Positions 55,885-64,000 of a DNA stretch of 64,000 nucleotides are shown here, piece after piece. This stretch comes from Plasmodiophora brassicae (taxonomy: Eukaryota; Endomyxa: Phytomyxea; Phytomyxea; Plasmodiophorida). The stretch lies in contig CP145428.1 of assembly GCA_036867785.1 (NCBI GenBank), forward strand, positions 558,001 to 622,000. Reading direction: 5' to 3'. The stretch's first letter is position 1; each line of letters begins with the position of its first letter. Both the position numbers and the translations under genes were made by a program. A model generated the notes under the pieces. That model had not been told where the DNA came from, ran no database searches, and saw only the letters and a list, made by a program, of their open reading frames with translations.

Positions 55885-55945
55885 TCTGGTAGGATCCGTG
55901 GGTGCGGTAGGATCCGTGGTAGGACCCTGGTAGGACCGTTGGTAG
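55885..55945. repeat. short direct repeats upstream of the recombinase gene
   Basis: Four or five imperfect copies of GGTAGGATCCGT or GGTAGGACC in about 60 bp, just upstream of the recombinase ATG. They could be recombinase binding sites, part of the element end, or simple-sequence expansion. Confidence 0.6.
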
Positions 55946-55956
55946 GGACGATACAC

Positions 55957-57380
55957 GGCGTATTTTGAGGTAGTATATAGTTATAAATACAGGATGATAT
56001 GACAGGTGTATCCCTTGTCTTGGTTACGCAAAAAACTCCTGAGACCTCCCAAAAAAAGCCGCGTTGTTTTTTGCTGGCGGCCCCGGTGGCGTGCGGCGGT
56101 GCGGCGTGCGGTCGCCTGGGCGGATGCGCTATACACCATGGAGCGTGCGCCGTCCTCCGACGCCTCCTACACGAGGTCGCGATGCGCATGCCCGTTGGAG
56201 GGCGGTATACGGCACAGACGTGGAGTCCTCTCAACGTGAAGCAGGCGCCGACTCCATGGTGGGCGTCGCCCGCGACTGACTACTCGACGACGCTGCCGGT
56301 CGCCAACGCCGCCTACTGCATCGTCGTCCACGCCCGCCGGATATGCTGTTGTGTTCAGCCTCGCACGTCGCAGGACGCCGACACCCTGACGCGCCTGTCT
56401 GCCGTGCCTGCACCCGCTGCGACGTCGCCGCAGATGGGCAGCACGGCCCAATGGACTCACGACGACCATATCGCGTCCTGCTGGACGCCTGCCGGCGTGC
56501 CCGATCTGTCTGTGTGAACGCCCTGCAGTTGCAGCACTGGTACGTGTCGTCGTCTGATGCACAGGCGTGCAGGCCCTCTAACACGCTGGACAGGACGCAC
56601 CTGCTGGCTGTCGCCTGCCGTCGTCCGTCCAGCATGAGCACCTGCCGGGTAGCTGTCATCGTGTCTTGGCGGGGCTGGTCCAGCATCGCGCCGGCATGCT
56701 CCTCAGCTGAGGCGGCGCGCTGGACGTTCGCCGATCGTTGCAATCGGTCGCGCGCGCCGCTGTCGTGCACCATGCGTTGATGGCGGACCGAGCAACCAAA
56801 GGTCTTCTCGCCGATGTCCCCGTCGGCCTGTCGAGCGGCACCTGCCTGCCCTGCAGGTCTTCCAGCAGGCAGGTGGCGCCCAGTGTCCGTTGCCGTTGAT
56901 CGACATGCGCACGCCTATCTGCCGTCGACCACCCGCCGCCGGCGTATCGCCTCACCCAGATCACTACAAGCAGATTAGGTCGACACGCGCGAACGCCGGC
57001 CCTGCAGGTCGTCCTGGCGTCAGGCGGCGCCGGACGGCATCCTTTGCTGAAGTGGCCGGCGGTCGACAGCGCCGACGTCGTCCCTGCATGCGTGTCAAGC
57101 ATGGCAGGTCAGACCAGACGAGCGATGCAGGCGTTTCGGGTGTCGCAGCATGCACGTGAGGCAGGTGATTGCGCTCGACTCCAAGCAAACGCGGTTCAGT
57201 ACGTGTCAGAGCGGTCCTACTTCATTATCCCTGAGTTGTACTGCAGCGTGCGGCCTGGCAAGAAGGCGTGAGGTACAACTTCTCAACAACGCAAACGAAT
57301 ACAACGTCTTTTACGGATCATATGTTCCACCATTCTTTCTACTGCATGGCCAGGCAGATGAACTCGACGATGGACAAGCT
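55957..57380. other. region without a supported gene; contains a dispersed repeat
   Basis: 56190-56440 resembles the reverse complement of 5750-5990. Minus-strand pieces such as GATCLLEDLQGRQVPLDRPT (near 56850) look protein-like but lie in broken frames. Probably a decayed gene that exists in more than one copy in the genome. Confidence 0.4.
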
Positions 57381-58424
57381 TTATTGCCTTCGCAGTGCGA
57401 AGCACCTGTAGAACAGGAGTCGGTAGACCCGCTTGCTGAGCAAGTCGGCGACGTGCGCGTCGGAATACCCTTGCACGCGACTGGTGTCGCAGAACGCCCA
57501 GCCACCACGTGCCTGCTTCACCCAGGACACGTAATGGCCTTCGTCGTGTCCAGCGACGTGGGCATTACCCCAGTGGTCGACAAGGCCGACCAACTGGAAA
57601 TACGCATCTCCAACTTGGAAGACCGCCTGTGGCACCACATCCTGCTCAAAGAAGAAATCAGATATGCCCAGGTTTCCATCCATCATCGTTGTCGGGCCGG
57701 CACGTACCACCGCTGTCTTGCGCCGCGCCATACTGATGGTCTGACCATCGAGACCTGGCTCCTGGACGATTTCGATGGGATCCTGCCGCACCAGCATCAC
57801 TTGGCCTTCCTCGACCTTGCCCTTCAACTGACGAACCGTCGTGCTTCGGTGCTCCACGTCCTGCCCGCGATTGCACGGCCGTTCAGCAGTGCACCTCCTG
57901 GCGATCGTCGTAGTGTGCTCTAGGAGTAACGCGTCGGCGAGGGACGTTCGGCCGTGCGAACCACCCAGCATAACAACCGGGAGCTCGCAGGGCGGACGCC
58001 TAGTGACATGGCCGCAGGTCTTGCACGCGTCGACGACATGCTCGACAAAGCCAATGATCGCTCTTTCGATCGGATGACCTAGGGCCCCGACAACCTCGTA
58101 CGCCTGCATCTGCTGCAGCAGCTCCAGCGCGAAGTCGTCGGCATCGTGCTGTTGCCCGGGATCGAACGACCTCGTCGCCCGGTCAGCGTCGCTGATGGCC
58201 TTGATGAGGTCAACCAGGATGTCGGACGCCGCGTTCAGATCCAGACGAGGGTTCATGACCTTATTGTACAGGTCAATCCAGGGCGCGGGGCCGGAGACAC
58301 GTTCCCAGCCCGGCAATGACCGCAAGATCTGCACCGGTGCAATCGCGTAGCAAATAGATCGGCAAACGCCTGCCGCATCATTGTTCGATATGCCCGCTGG
58401 CAGTAACGACCCAGCGTCACGCTC
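57381..58424 (-). CDS. ubiquitin-specific protease (UCH/USP) domain, C-terminal exon of a giant gene or separate gene
   Basis: An exon of 347 codons after a TTTAG acceptor at 58425-58429; an upstream exon ending TKSFTGV with donor GTATACTGC (about 42-nt intron) keeps phase. The Cys box is SICYAIAPVQILRSLPGW, comparable to NTCYMNxxLQxLxxxPG. The QQDAxEFL-type box is QQHDADDFALELLQQ. A half zinc ribbon (CKTCGHVTRRPP) and ARRCTAERPCNRG follow. The His box is GHYVSWVKQARGGWAFCDTS, and the end is KRVYRLLFYR. All catalytic landmarks are present, so it may cleave ubiquitin or a ubiquitin-like protein. The Cys box is quite divergent, with no NxGN. It lies directly downstream of the giant frame on the same strand. 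Confidence 0.75.
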   Translation of the reverse strand, partial: ERDAGSLLPAGISNNDAAGVCRSICYAIAPVQILRSLPGWERVSGPAPWIDLYNKVMNPRLDLNAASDILVDLIKAISDADRATRSFDPGQQHDADDFALELLQQMQAYEVVGALGHPIERAIIGFVEHVVDACKTCGHVTRRPPCELPVVMLGGSHGRTSLADALLLEHTTTIARRCTAERPCNRGQDVEHRSTTVRQLKGKVEEGQVMLVRQDPIEIVQEPGLDGQTISMARRKTAVVRAGPTTMMDGNLGISDFFFEQDVVPQAVFQVGDAYFQLVGLVDHWGNAHVAGHDEGHYVSWVKQARGGWAFCDTSRVQGYSDAHVADLLSKRVYRLLFYRCFALRRQ

Positions 58425-59110
58425 CTAAATGTCAATTTCAGCGCCGACTATGACAATTATGCAGTATACCACACCTGTGAAGGACTTTGTTCTTCTTTCA
58501 CCGGTTCGCGGTTGACGCCTTGGGCGGGCCGGCTCGCACGTCCGCCAGGTGTACGTTCGGGTGCCTATGGTCAATGCGAGCGTGTTAGATGTTATCTTCG
58601 CCTGAGTACCGGCGATGTCAGTTTCGAACCAGTTTTGGCGCTGTGAAACGGCGGTTCGCATGTCCAGTCTGTGCCTACAGCAGGCGGACGGTCAGTAACG
58701 CAGTCGAGGCGGGGTACAAGGAATGCCAACCGAAGCAGGCGGCATGGTGCGCGTGTTAGGAGGGTCCTTGATCACAGTCGTCGACGTAACCGGCAGAGGC
58801 CTCTGCAACGTTCCGCCAGTTCAGTCTACATCCCGCTGGCATCACAATATAGCAACTGACCACAGGGCGTGTCGTCGTGCCACACAACTTTCGGCGCTTC
58901 GCACCCTGATGGCTTCGTTTCTTCTGTGGCACACATCCATCGTCAGTCTGCAAACGGCGTCCAACGCTGTCAACCTGGCTTTCGCGCGACGTCGACTGGC
59001 ACAGCTCGCTGGTGTCCCTTGACGAGTCATCGCTGTCGTCTTCCGAGCTGGACATCGAGAGGGCGTCTGCAGCGGCCTGTTGGGAACGCAGTCAGTACAG
59101 TAATCCGTGA
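58425..59110 (-). CDS. probable linking exons between the giant frame and the USP domain
   Basis: Two stretches are conserved with the copy at 49.4-49.9 kb. One (59055-58800) encodes SMSSSEDDSDDSSRDTSELC and a basic PQKKRSHQGAKRRKLCG, preceded by an acceptor-like TACTGACTGCGTTCCCAACAG. The other (58661-58430) encodes NWFETDIAGTQAKITSNTLA and ends at the donor before the USP exon. An acidic-serine stretch followed by a nuclear-signal-like basic stretch would suit a linker. Exon borders are only partly determined, and this could instead be the start of a separate USP gene. Confidence 0.35.
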
Positions 59111-62100
59111 TCAGCAAAGCAGCCAGCGACGAACGATTCGCCTGCGTTTGACTGCTGCGCGGCTCTGCAGGGTAACGGCGCGTCGACTGCTCCTCGTTCG
59201 ACGCGTAGGTCCATCGCCGTCGGCAGCAGCGTCGTCGTCAACGGCCTCGTCAGCCTGGTCGGCTCGGTTCCCCCGGCGCTGGCGAATGGCGGCGACGTAC
59301 GCGCCCACCATATCGTCGACGATGCCGCGAAACCTCGACGACGTCGCCTCTGCCATCGGCCTTGGTCGTGAGTCCAGGATCACCAGCTCGAAGGCGTTGA
59401 CGAAATAGGCATGTGCGTGCCTCGAGCTCAGGCCGATCTCGACGAGCGTGCGCCCCACAGCGCCGATCAGCGCGAGAGCGTGCTTGTAGGGGCGCCAATC
59501 GATGCGTGCAGCGCCGAACATCTCCAGTAAGTCGTCGACGACGAGGACATGCTCAGCGGGGTCACGAACGGCGTCGTTTCGACCGGCGCCGACATACGTC
59601 AGCACGCCGGGGCCCAGCGCGCGTGCGTGATACACGAGAATCAGGATTTTTTCCGCCGTCGACCAAGTCGACAGGTCGACGGGAGACGGCCACCTGTCCT
59701 TGACGCCCTTGACAGCGGCGTGCACCTGCGTCGACATTGTCCTGTGGCCCTTGGACAAATGCACGACCGCGTCGACGCCCGCTGCCTGGACTAGCAGGCC
59801 GTTGTGCGGGTCGGCCAGGAACGAGCCCCAGTCGATCTTGGTGCAGGCGCCCCGCGCGTCCGGCGACGAGTGCAGGACGCCCTGGATGAGGGCCAGCGCC
59901 TCCCATAGCCAGTGCCGCTTCTTGCTCCCCTGGTTTGCCGACGGGAGGGGTACGTCGCGCCAACTCTTGCACGCATCAAACAGCGTGACTGACCGTGGTG
60001 CCAGCGGCAACGTGCTCAGAGTCATCGGGTCAGACGACGCTGGCAGACGCACCACAGCCGATCGATCATGCAATGGCGGGACAATCATGACGACGTGCGC
60101 CAATACGGCCAGAAAACGCGACGACGGCGCCCAGCGTCCATCGGGGCGAGCACGCATCGCTCGACGCTGAGCGACGGTCTTGGTCGCAGACCCCATCAGA
60201 TCGGACACATACTCATCGGTGATTTCGTCAGGAGGCGGGTCGACCAGGGCGACGAACGGATGGATGACGCGTCCCGACCAGCGGAGCAACAGCGTCACGT
60301 GGATGCCATCACGTCCCTGACGGTCCCTGGTTCTCTTGACGCGCTCCACCAACGCTTTCGTCACGTTGTAATCGTCGTATCGTGATTCGGGTATGATGGA
60401 CATCACGTCGCGCCACAGGGCCCGGTGTGGCAACCGTTCGACGCCCGGCGACATCCAATTCGTTGCGATCCAGTTGGAAAAACTAACGGTTGGCAGCGAC
60501 GACAGCGACGGATCGAGCGTCGATCCACGCCTGCCCAGGCGGTACAGGGCGTCCAGCGACCGCATGAAACCCGCGAACAGGTAATCGTGCTCCTGGTCCA
60601 GGTCCGGTCGATCCAGAGCATGCCATACCCCGGGCGCCAAAATCTTCCTCTTCGCCAACTGATCGTACGTATACGCAGCTTCAGTCTGCAGAAGGTTCAG
60701 AGCAATGGCGTCCGGCGTCAGCATTGAGCTCAGCCCTGATGAGATGACCAGGAACCACGACTGGACCAGGTAGTGGAGCGCATGCCGGTTTCCTCTGACG
60801 GAGATCCGCAGGACTGTCGACATCATGTCGACGTAGTCGAGGCTCTGAATGAAATTCATAAACTCGCCCTTGTTGATGACCAGGGCAAGCGGATCCATGT
60901 ACGTGTCGTCGACGAAGAAGCGGCCAAACTGCAGAGACGAAGACACGTAGTCGAGAGGCGACCCGTTCGACAGCCACGGCCCGACATTGCTGTCCGGCGT
61001 GGCCCGGTGGTAGAACCGACCTGGGTTGATGGACGAGCCGTCAAAAACCGCATTGAAACAGTCTTCGAAGATCTGCAGCGCGTTCAGCGACCGCCGATCG
61101 ATGTTGGACACGAAAGGAGACCGGCGACCGCGCTCCAGCCGGCGAAACATCGCGCGGTACATCTTGCGAGGGAACACGACATACTGCTCTAGTTTCCGCC
61201 GGAGATGTGCCCAGACGGCTTCCGCGTCCAGCAGCAGGAACGTGGCATCGTCGTTGAACCCATCGGCCTCCTGCCACATGCTGTTGAAGCACGCATGGCG
61301 CATGGTCAGGTTAGCGAAGTACTCAACGCGGTGCACGACAGGAACGCGTTCGGCGGCCATCTGGCGACAGAATCGGATACGCTTCCGCATCGCGTCCCTC
61401 ACCGGATTCAACGCCCGCTTTACGTCTTCCTTCTTGACCGGGCCGTACTTCCTAAGCGCGGCGGGCAACCCAGCGATCGACTTCCGGACCTTGCCCTTCT
61501 CGAACGTAGCGCGGACGGCCGCGTTCAGGGTACCGATGTGGGCAAAGCGGACGGGGTCCACCAGAACGCGCCCACGATCCCGCGTGCGCTGCGACACGGT
61601 CGCGTTGTAGCACGAGCGCGCGGATGCCATAACGGAACTGCAACGTGACTTGCATCCACCGAACCCGGCGACCTCCCCGACCGGATAGTACGAGCTCTTG
61701 CGTGGCGCGATGCCACAGCCGACGTCCAGATCTCGCAGCGCTGAGTAGTCGCGGCAGACGGCAACGGCTGTGTTGTCGGGGAAGGGTTCGGCCGACACGT
61801 TGGACCCGATGTCGAAGCGCGCGCAGTCCATTAACGTTGACGGCCAGAACGTTCGCAAGTAGCGGCGCACCTCGAGAACGTCGGCGACACACGTCATTTT
61901 CATCAACGAGCGCACACCTAGCGCTTGCATCAACACCATGATGGAGCCGTCAAGCTCATCCTCAAGAGCCTCCAGGACAGCGCGGGCGGACGAAGGTGGC
62001 ATAACCACGGGGCGGCGGTGGGCCCCAAACTGGTTAAGGTAGTCGTTGATCTCGTCCGGCAGATCTGCTTGGCAGGCACTGAACGCAGCGGAAACCGCCC

Positions 62101-63121
62101 TGGAGCAGTGCTGCTTGAGGGAACGATGCGTCCAACGGGGTGCGGCAGCGATTAAGAAGATCGAGACATTTGCCATGGGATGGCAGTCAACCTGACCCAA
62201 CAGGAATCGCGGCAACTGCGCCACTGACCGCGACGCCTTCTCGTCGTCTCGCTGCACACGCAGATCGTGTACCGAGCTTCCCGTATCCGACTGACGTGCA
62301 CGGTAGTTCCCGTACCTCTGCATCATGTGCAGGAAGGCAAACGATTTGGCTTCGTGCACAGGAAAGTGCTGCAGCCAGGTCCCGATCGAAGTCGTGATTG
62401 CTTGCAAAGAGTCGACGTCAAACACCGGCCGCAATCGCGGGCGACCCCCGTGAGCGTCTGAGGCGCGACGCGCCTCATCCGCCAGATCGAAGCGGAACCG
62501 GCCGCAGAAGGCCTCTTTCCTGGGGGATCCGAAGACATCCCAGAAGCGTTCGCCGGCGAATTCGTCGAGGTGTATGACCTCAAACGTGGACAGATCCATT
62601 GCTGGTGCACTAGCACAGGGCGGCGTCGACTGGCGGACGAGGTGGTCTACGGAGGGGTCGATGCGTTCGTCATCGCTTCCGTCGACATTGCTGGGGTCAG
62701 GGACGTCGCCGTCATCCATCGAATACGAAGAGTCAGAATCAGTTTCGACGTCGTCCCCGATTGCGTCGCCTGGGTCAGGGTCATCGCACTCGGAGTCTCC
62801 CACCGGATCCTCCCAATCATCACCGACTTCGTCACGCTCAGCGGCTTCGTGTGCATCCCTGATACGCTCCAGGTATTCTATTGTGCGGTCGTCCTCGTCC
62901 CCGTGTTCGACTGGATCTTTGTGCCCGGTGCACTCCTGCTTAGGCTGGCCATGTCCGTCGCAGACCATTATCATCGGGGCCGGCGCCCTTTCACAACTGA
63001 CACGTACCGCTGACGACGGCAGTACTTCGAGCCAGAGCATCGGCGAGCTGTTCCGCAGGTGCATCAGGGGTAGCGCTATTGTAGACAGTACCGCCAAAGC
63101 TGCCACTCGTTTGACCGGCAA
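59111..63121 (-). CDS. giant protein of unknown function, main exon (about 1,336 codons)
   Basis: A continuous frame of 4 kb; its first codon is TTG, so this is an exon or starts at a later ATG (63064). An Asp/Glu-rich stretch (residues ~70-160) is followed by a large mixed alpha/beta body with no domain I recognise. Landmarks are HLDEFAGERFWDVFG, AFLHMMQRYGNYRARQS, VDCHPMANVSIFL, LDVGCGIAPRKSSYYPV, RMFRRLERGRR-like basic stretches, GRFFVDDTYMDPLALVINK and WIATNWMSPGVERLPHRALW. It ends with a Asp-rich DEADEAVDDDAAADGDG tail. About 450 C-terminal residues are duplicated at 49.5-50.6 kb. The order giant frame then USP domain on one strand suggests one very large deubiquitinase-like protein. Not a known transposase by eye. 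Confidence 0.6.
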   Translation of the reverse strand: MPVKRVAALAVLSTIALPLMHLRNSSPMLWLEVLPSSAVRVSCERAPAPMIMVCDGHGQPKQECTGHKDPVEHGDEDDRTIEYLERIRDAHEAAERDEVGDDWEDPVGDSECDDPDPGDAIGDDVETDSDSSYSMDDGDVPDPSNVDGSDDERIDPSVDHLVRQSTPPCASAPAMDLSTFEVIHLDEFAGERFWDVFGSPRKEAFCGRFRFDLADEARRASDAHGGRPRLRPVFDVDSLQAITTSIGTWLQHFPVHEAKSFAFLHMMQRYGNYRARQSDTGSSVHDLRVQRDDEKASRSVAQLPRFLLGQVDCHPMANVSIFLIAAAPRWTHRSLKQHCSRAVSAAFSACQADLPDEINDYLNQFGAHRRPVVMPPSSARAVLEALEDELDGSIMVLMQALGVRSLMKMTCVADVLEVRRYLRTFWPSTLMDCARFDIGSNVSAEPFPDNTAVAVCRDYSALRDLDVGCGIAPRKSSYYPVGEVAGFGGCKSRCSSVMASARSCYNATVSQRTRDRGRVLVDPVRFAHIGTLNAAVRATFEKGKVRKSIAGLPAALRKYGPVKKEDVKRALNPVRDAMRKRIRFCRQMAAERVPVVHRVEYFANLTMRHACFNSMWQEADGFNDDATFLLLDAEAVWAHLRRKLEQYVVFPRKMYRAMFRRLERGRRSPFVSNIDRRSLNALQIFEDCFNAVFDGSSINPGRFYHRATPDSNVGPWLSNGSPLDYVSSSLQFGRFFVDDTYMDPLALVINKGEFMNFIQSLDYVDMMSTVLRISVRGNRHALHYLVQSWFLVISSGLSSMLTPDAIALNLLQTEAAYTYDQLAKRKILAPGVWHALDRPDLDQEHDYLFAGFMRSLDALYRLGRRGSTLDPSLSSLPTVSFSNWIATNWMSPGVERLPHRALWRDVMSIIPESRYDDYNVTKALVERVKRTRDRQGRDGIHVTLLLRWSGRVIHPFVALVDPPPDEITDEYVSDLMGSATKTVAQRRAMRARPDGRWAPSSRFLAVLAHVVMIVPPLHDRSAVVRLPASSDPMTLSTLPLAPRSVTLFDACKSWRDVPLPSANQGSKKRHWLWEALALIQGVLHSSPDARGACTKIDWGSFLADPHNGLLVQAAGVDAVVHLSKGHRTMSTQVHAAVKGVKDRWPSPVDLSTWSTAEKILILVYHARALGPGVLTYVGAGRNDAVRDPAEHVLVVDDLLEMFGAARIDWRPYKHALALIGAVGRTLVEIGLSSRHAHAYFVNAFELVILDSRPRPMAEATSSRFRGIVDDMVGAYVAAIRQRRGNRADQADEAVDDDAAADGDGPTRRTRSSRRAVTLQSRAAVKRRRIVRRWLLC

Positions 63122-63138
63122 CGAGTCGTCGCCCCTTC

Positions 63139-64000
63139 CTAACCGCTACATACGAAGTCAGAAACGTACAGGAACAAGGAATCGCAAAGGCTTACAGCAA
63201 CGACGTCTGACGTGCCAAACCGCAAAGCGATGATGTGGGACCGCCGTCTGTCGATCAGAGGGTGGACGACGTCCCACAGGCAGCCGAACGGGACACCGTA
63301 TTCGTTGAAGAGGGCGTCCACGTTGTCGACCGACACTGGCGAATCCAAGAATAGGTCGACGATGACAGGATCGGTGCTCAAACACACTGTGACCATCAAA
63401 TCCAGCGGCCACAAGCCGCATGATGTAGAGAGCAGGCTACAGTGGCGCATCATCTGTGCACCAGACGATGGTGTCGCAGTGGTCTGCCGAAGCCATTGGT
63501 CGAATTTGTCACGAAGGCCTGCCGGTGAAGCCTGCAGGCAAGATACGACCTCTCGCCGATGGCGTTCAATCATGCCTTGGTGTGGTGGCACGTGGTCGTG
63601 CCAGCACAAGTAAGACAGAAGCCAGCCAGAGACGTTGCGGAACGAATCCCAGGACAGGTCTTCGCAGGATTCGAACAGCGAGAAAACGGCGGGATCAGGA
63701 GCATATCCGTACGTCATGGTGACATCGACCAGGGTCAGGCGAATGTTGTCCGAAAGCGCCCGGTTCGAGGTACACGTCGTCAGACGACGGCGCCCGGCGA
63801 ACCACGCACGATGGTCAAATGTCGATTGCAGGAGATCATCCATATCGGCATCATCTGACGAAACGGGCAAATCGACCGGGTCTTCCTCAGGCGAAGGATA
63901 TGGGAGGTCGTCTTCGATAGCAGCGTCAGGAACACGCGTTGGTGCACCACCGTCCCCGGTTAAAATTGCCGTCAAGGAGATGCCAGGAGAAGCAGAGCGG
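63139..64000 (-). CDS. upstream exon of the giant gene, partial at right edge
   Basis: The frame is open from the window edge to 63139 with no ATG start, so it is an internal exon or cut gene. The start is acidic (EDDLPYPSPEEDPVDLPVSS); the body has VTMTYGYAPDPAVFSLFESC, HREVVSCLQASPAGLRDKFD and DALFNEYGVPFGCLWDVVHP. The end overlaps a good donor (CTTCGTATGTAGCGG near 63150) that could splice to the next frame; several acceptor candidates exist near 63020-63050. No domain recognised. Confidence 0.45.
   Translation of the reverse strand, partial: RSASPGISLTAILTGDGGAPTRVPDAAIEDDLPYPSPEEDPVDLPVSSDDADMDDLLQSTFDHRAWFAGRRRLTTCTSNRALSDNIRLTLVDVTMTYGYAPDPAVFSLFESCEDLSWDSFRNVSGWLLSYLCWHDHVPPHQGMIERHRREVVSCLQASPAGLRDKFDQWLRQTTATPSSGAQMMRHCSLLSTSCGLWPLDLMVTVCLSTDPVIVDLFLDSPVSVDNVDALFNEYGVPFGCLWDVVHPLIDRRRSHIIALRFGTSDVVAVSLCDSLFLYVSDFVCSG

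Noticed and set aside
63064-63121. Signal-peptide-like start (VAALAVLSTIALPLM) of the giant frame
   Set aside because: The first codon is TTG and the hydrophobic stretch lies before the first ATG, next to a good splice donor at about 63150; it is probably intron, so secretion is not claimed.
1-64000. CRISPR arrays, bacterial operons, rRNA or tRNA genes
   Set aside because: No regularly spaced repeats, no Shine-Dalgarno-type gene packing, no tRNA cloverleaf or rRNA segment was recognised; introns show the DNA is eukaryotic nuclear.

Overview
The window is nuclear DNA of a GC-rich eukaryote with short spliceosomal introns (mostly 55-70 nt, GT-AG, often starting GTACG or GTTCG and ending CAG). 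Gene content points to a plasmodiophorid (Rhizaria, Phytomyxea), most likely Plasmodiophora brassicae or a close relative. The clues are a secreted SKP1-like plus ankyrin protein, a secreted kinase with an HLDVSLEN catalytic loop, several 7TM-RGS and GABA-B-like receptors, a GH114 enzyme and compact introns. This assignment is inference; I could not search databases.

Layout. 1-5 kb is mobile debris: the edge of an LTR element with Copia-type integrase (minus strand, running off the left edge) and a CACTA/Tnp2 relic. 5-12.8 kb is mostly decayed: a ConA-like plus RanBP2-finger gene fragment, a cytochrome P450 relic, and a three-exon gene of unknown function. 12.8-29.7 kb is a dense housekeeping block: COQ6-like monooxygenase, Spinster-like MFS transporter, a J-domain/FN3/CCCH-finger protein, a PPR protein, an alpha/beta hydrolase, a 14-exon coiled-coil protein of about 1,590 aa, and a secreted kinase-like protein. 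30.3-37.7 kb holds an unclassified 7TM protein, the secreted SKP1-ankyrin protein, a 7TM-RGS protein, a GPI-anchored GH114 enzyme and a proline-rich WH2-like protein. A second CACTA relic (38.5-41.9 kb) carries a nearly perfect 190-bp palindrome. 43.1-48.2 kb has a second 7TM-RGS protein and a class C GPCR. 48.2-64 kb contains a broken and a better preserved copy of one locus encoding a very large protein with a ubiquitin-specific protease (USP) domain at its end. Between the copies lie a secreted U-box protein with two novel repeats and a nuclear-localisation tail, and an intact Crypton-like tyrosine recombinase.

Two themes stand out. First, ubiquitin-pathway proteins: a secreted U-box protein (E3-like), a secreted SKP1/BTB-like ankyrin protein (SCF adaptor-like) and duplicated USPs. 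This is a plausible effector toolkit for an intracellular plant parasite. Second, G-protein signalling: two 7TM-RGS proteins and one class C receptor within 15 kb, plus another 7TM protein.

Intron boundaries given with exact coordinates were checked for GT-AG (one GC-AG) and for reading phase. Others are marked approximate. Long antisense open frames are common because of the high GC content and were discarded.
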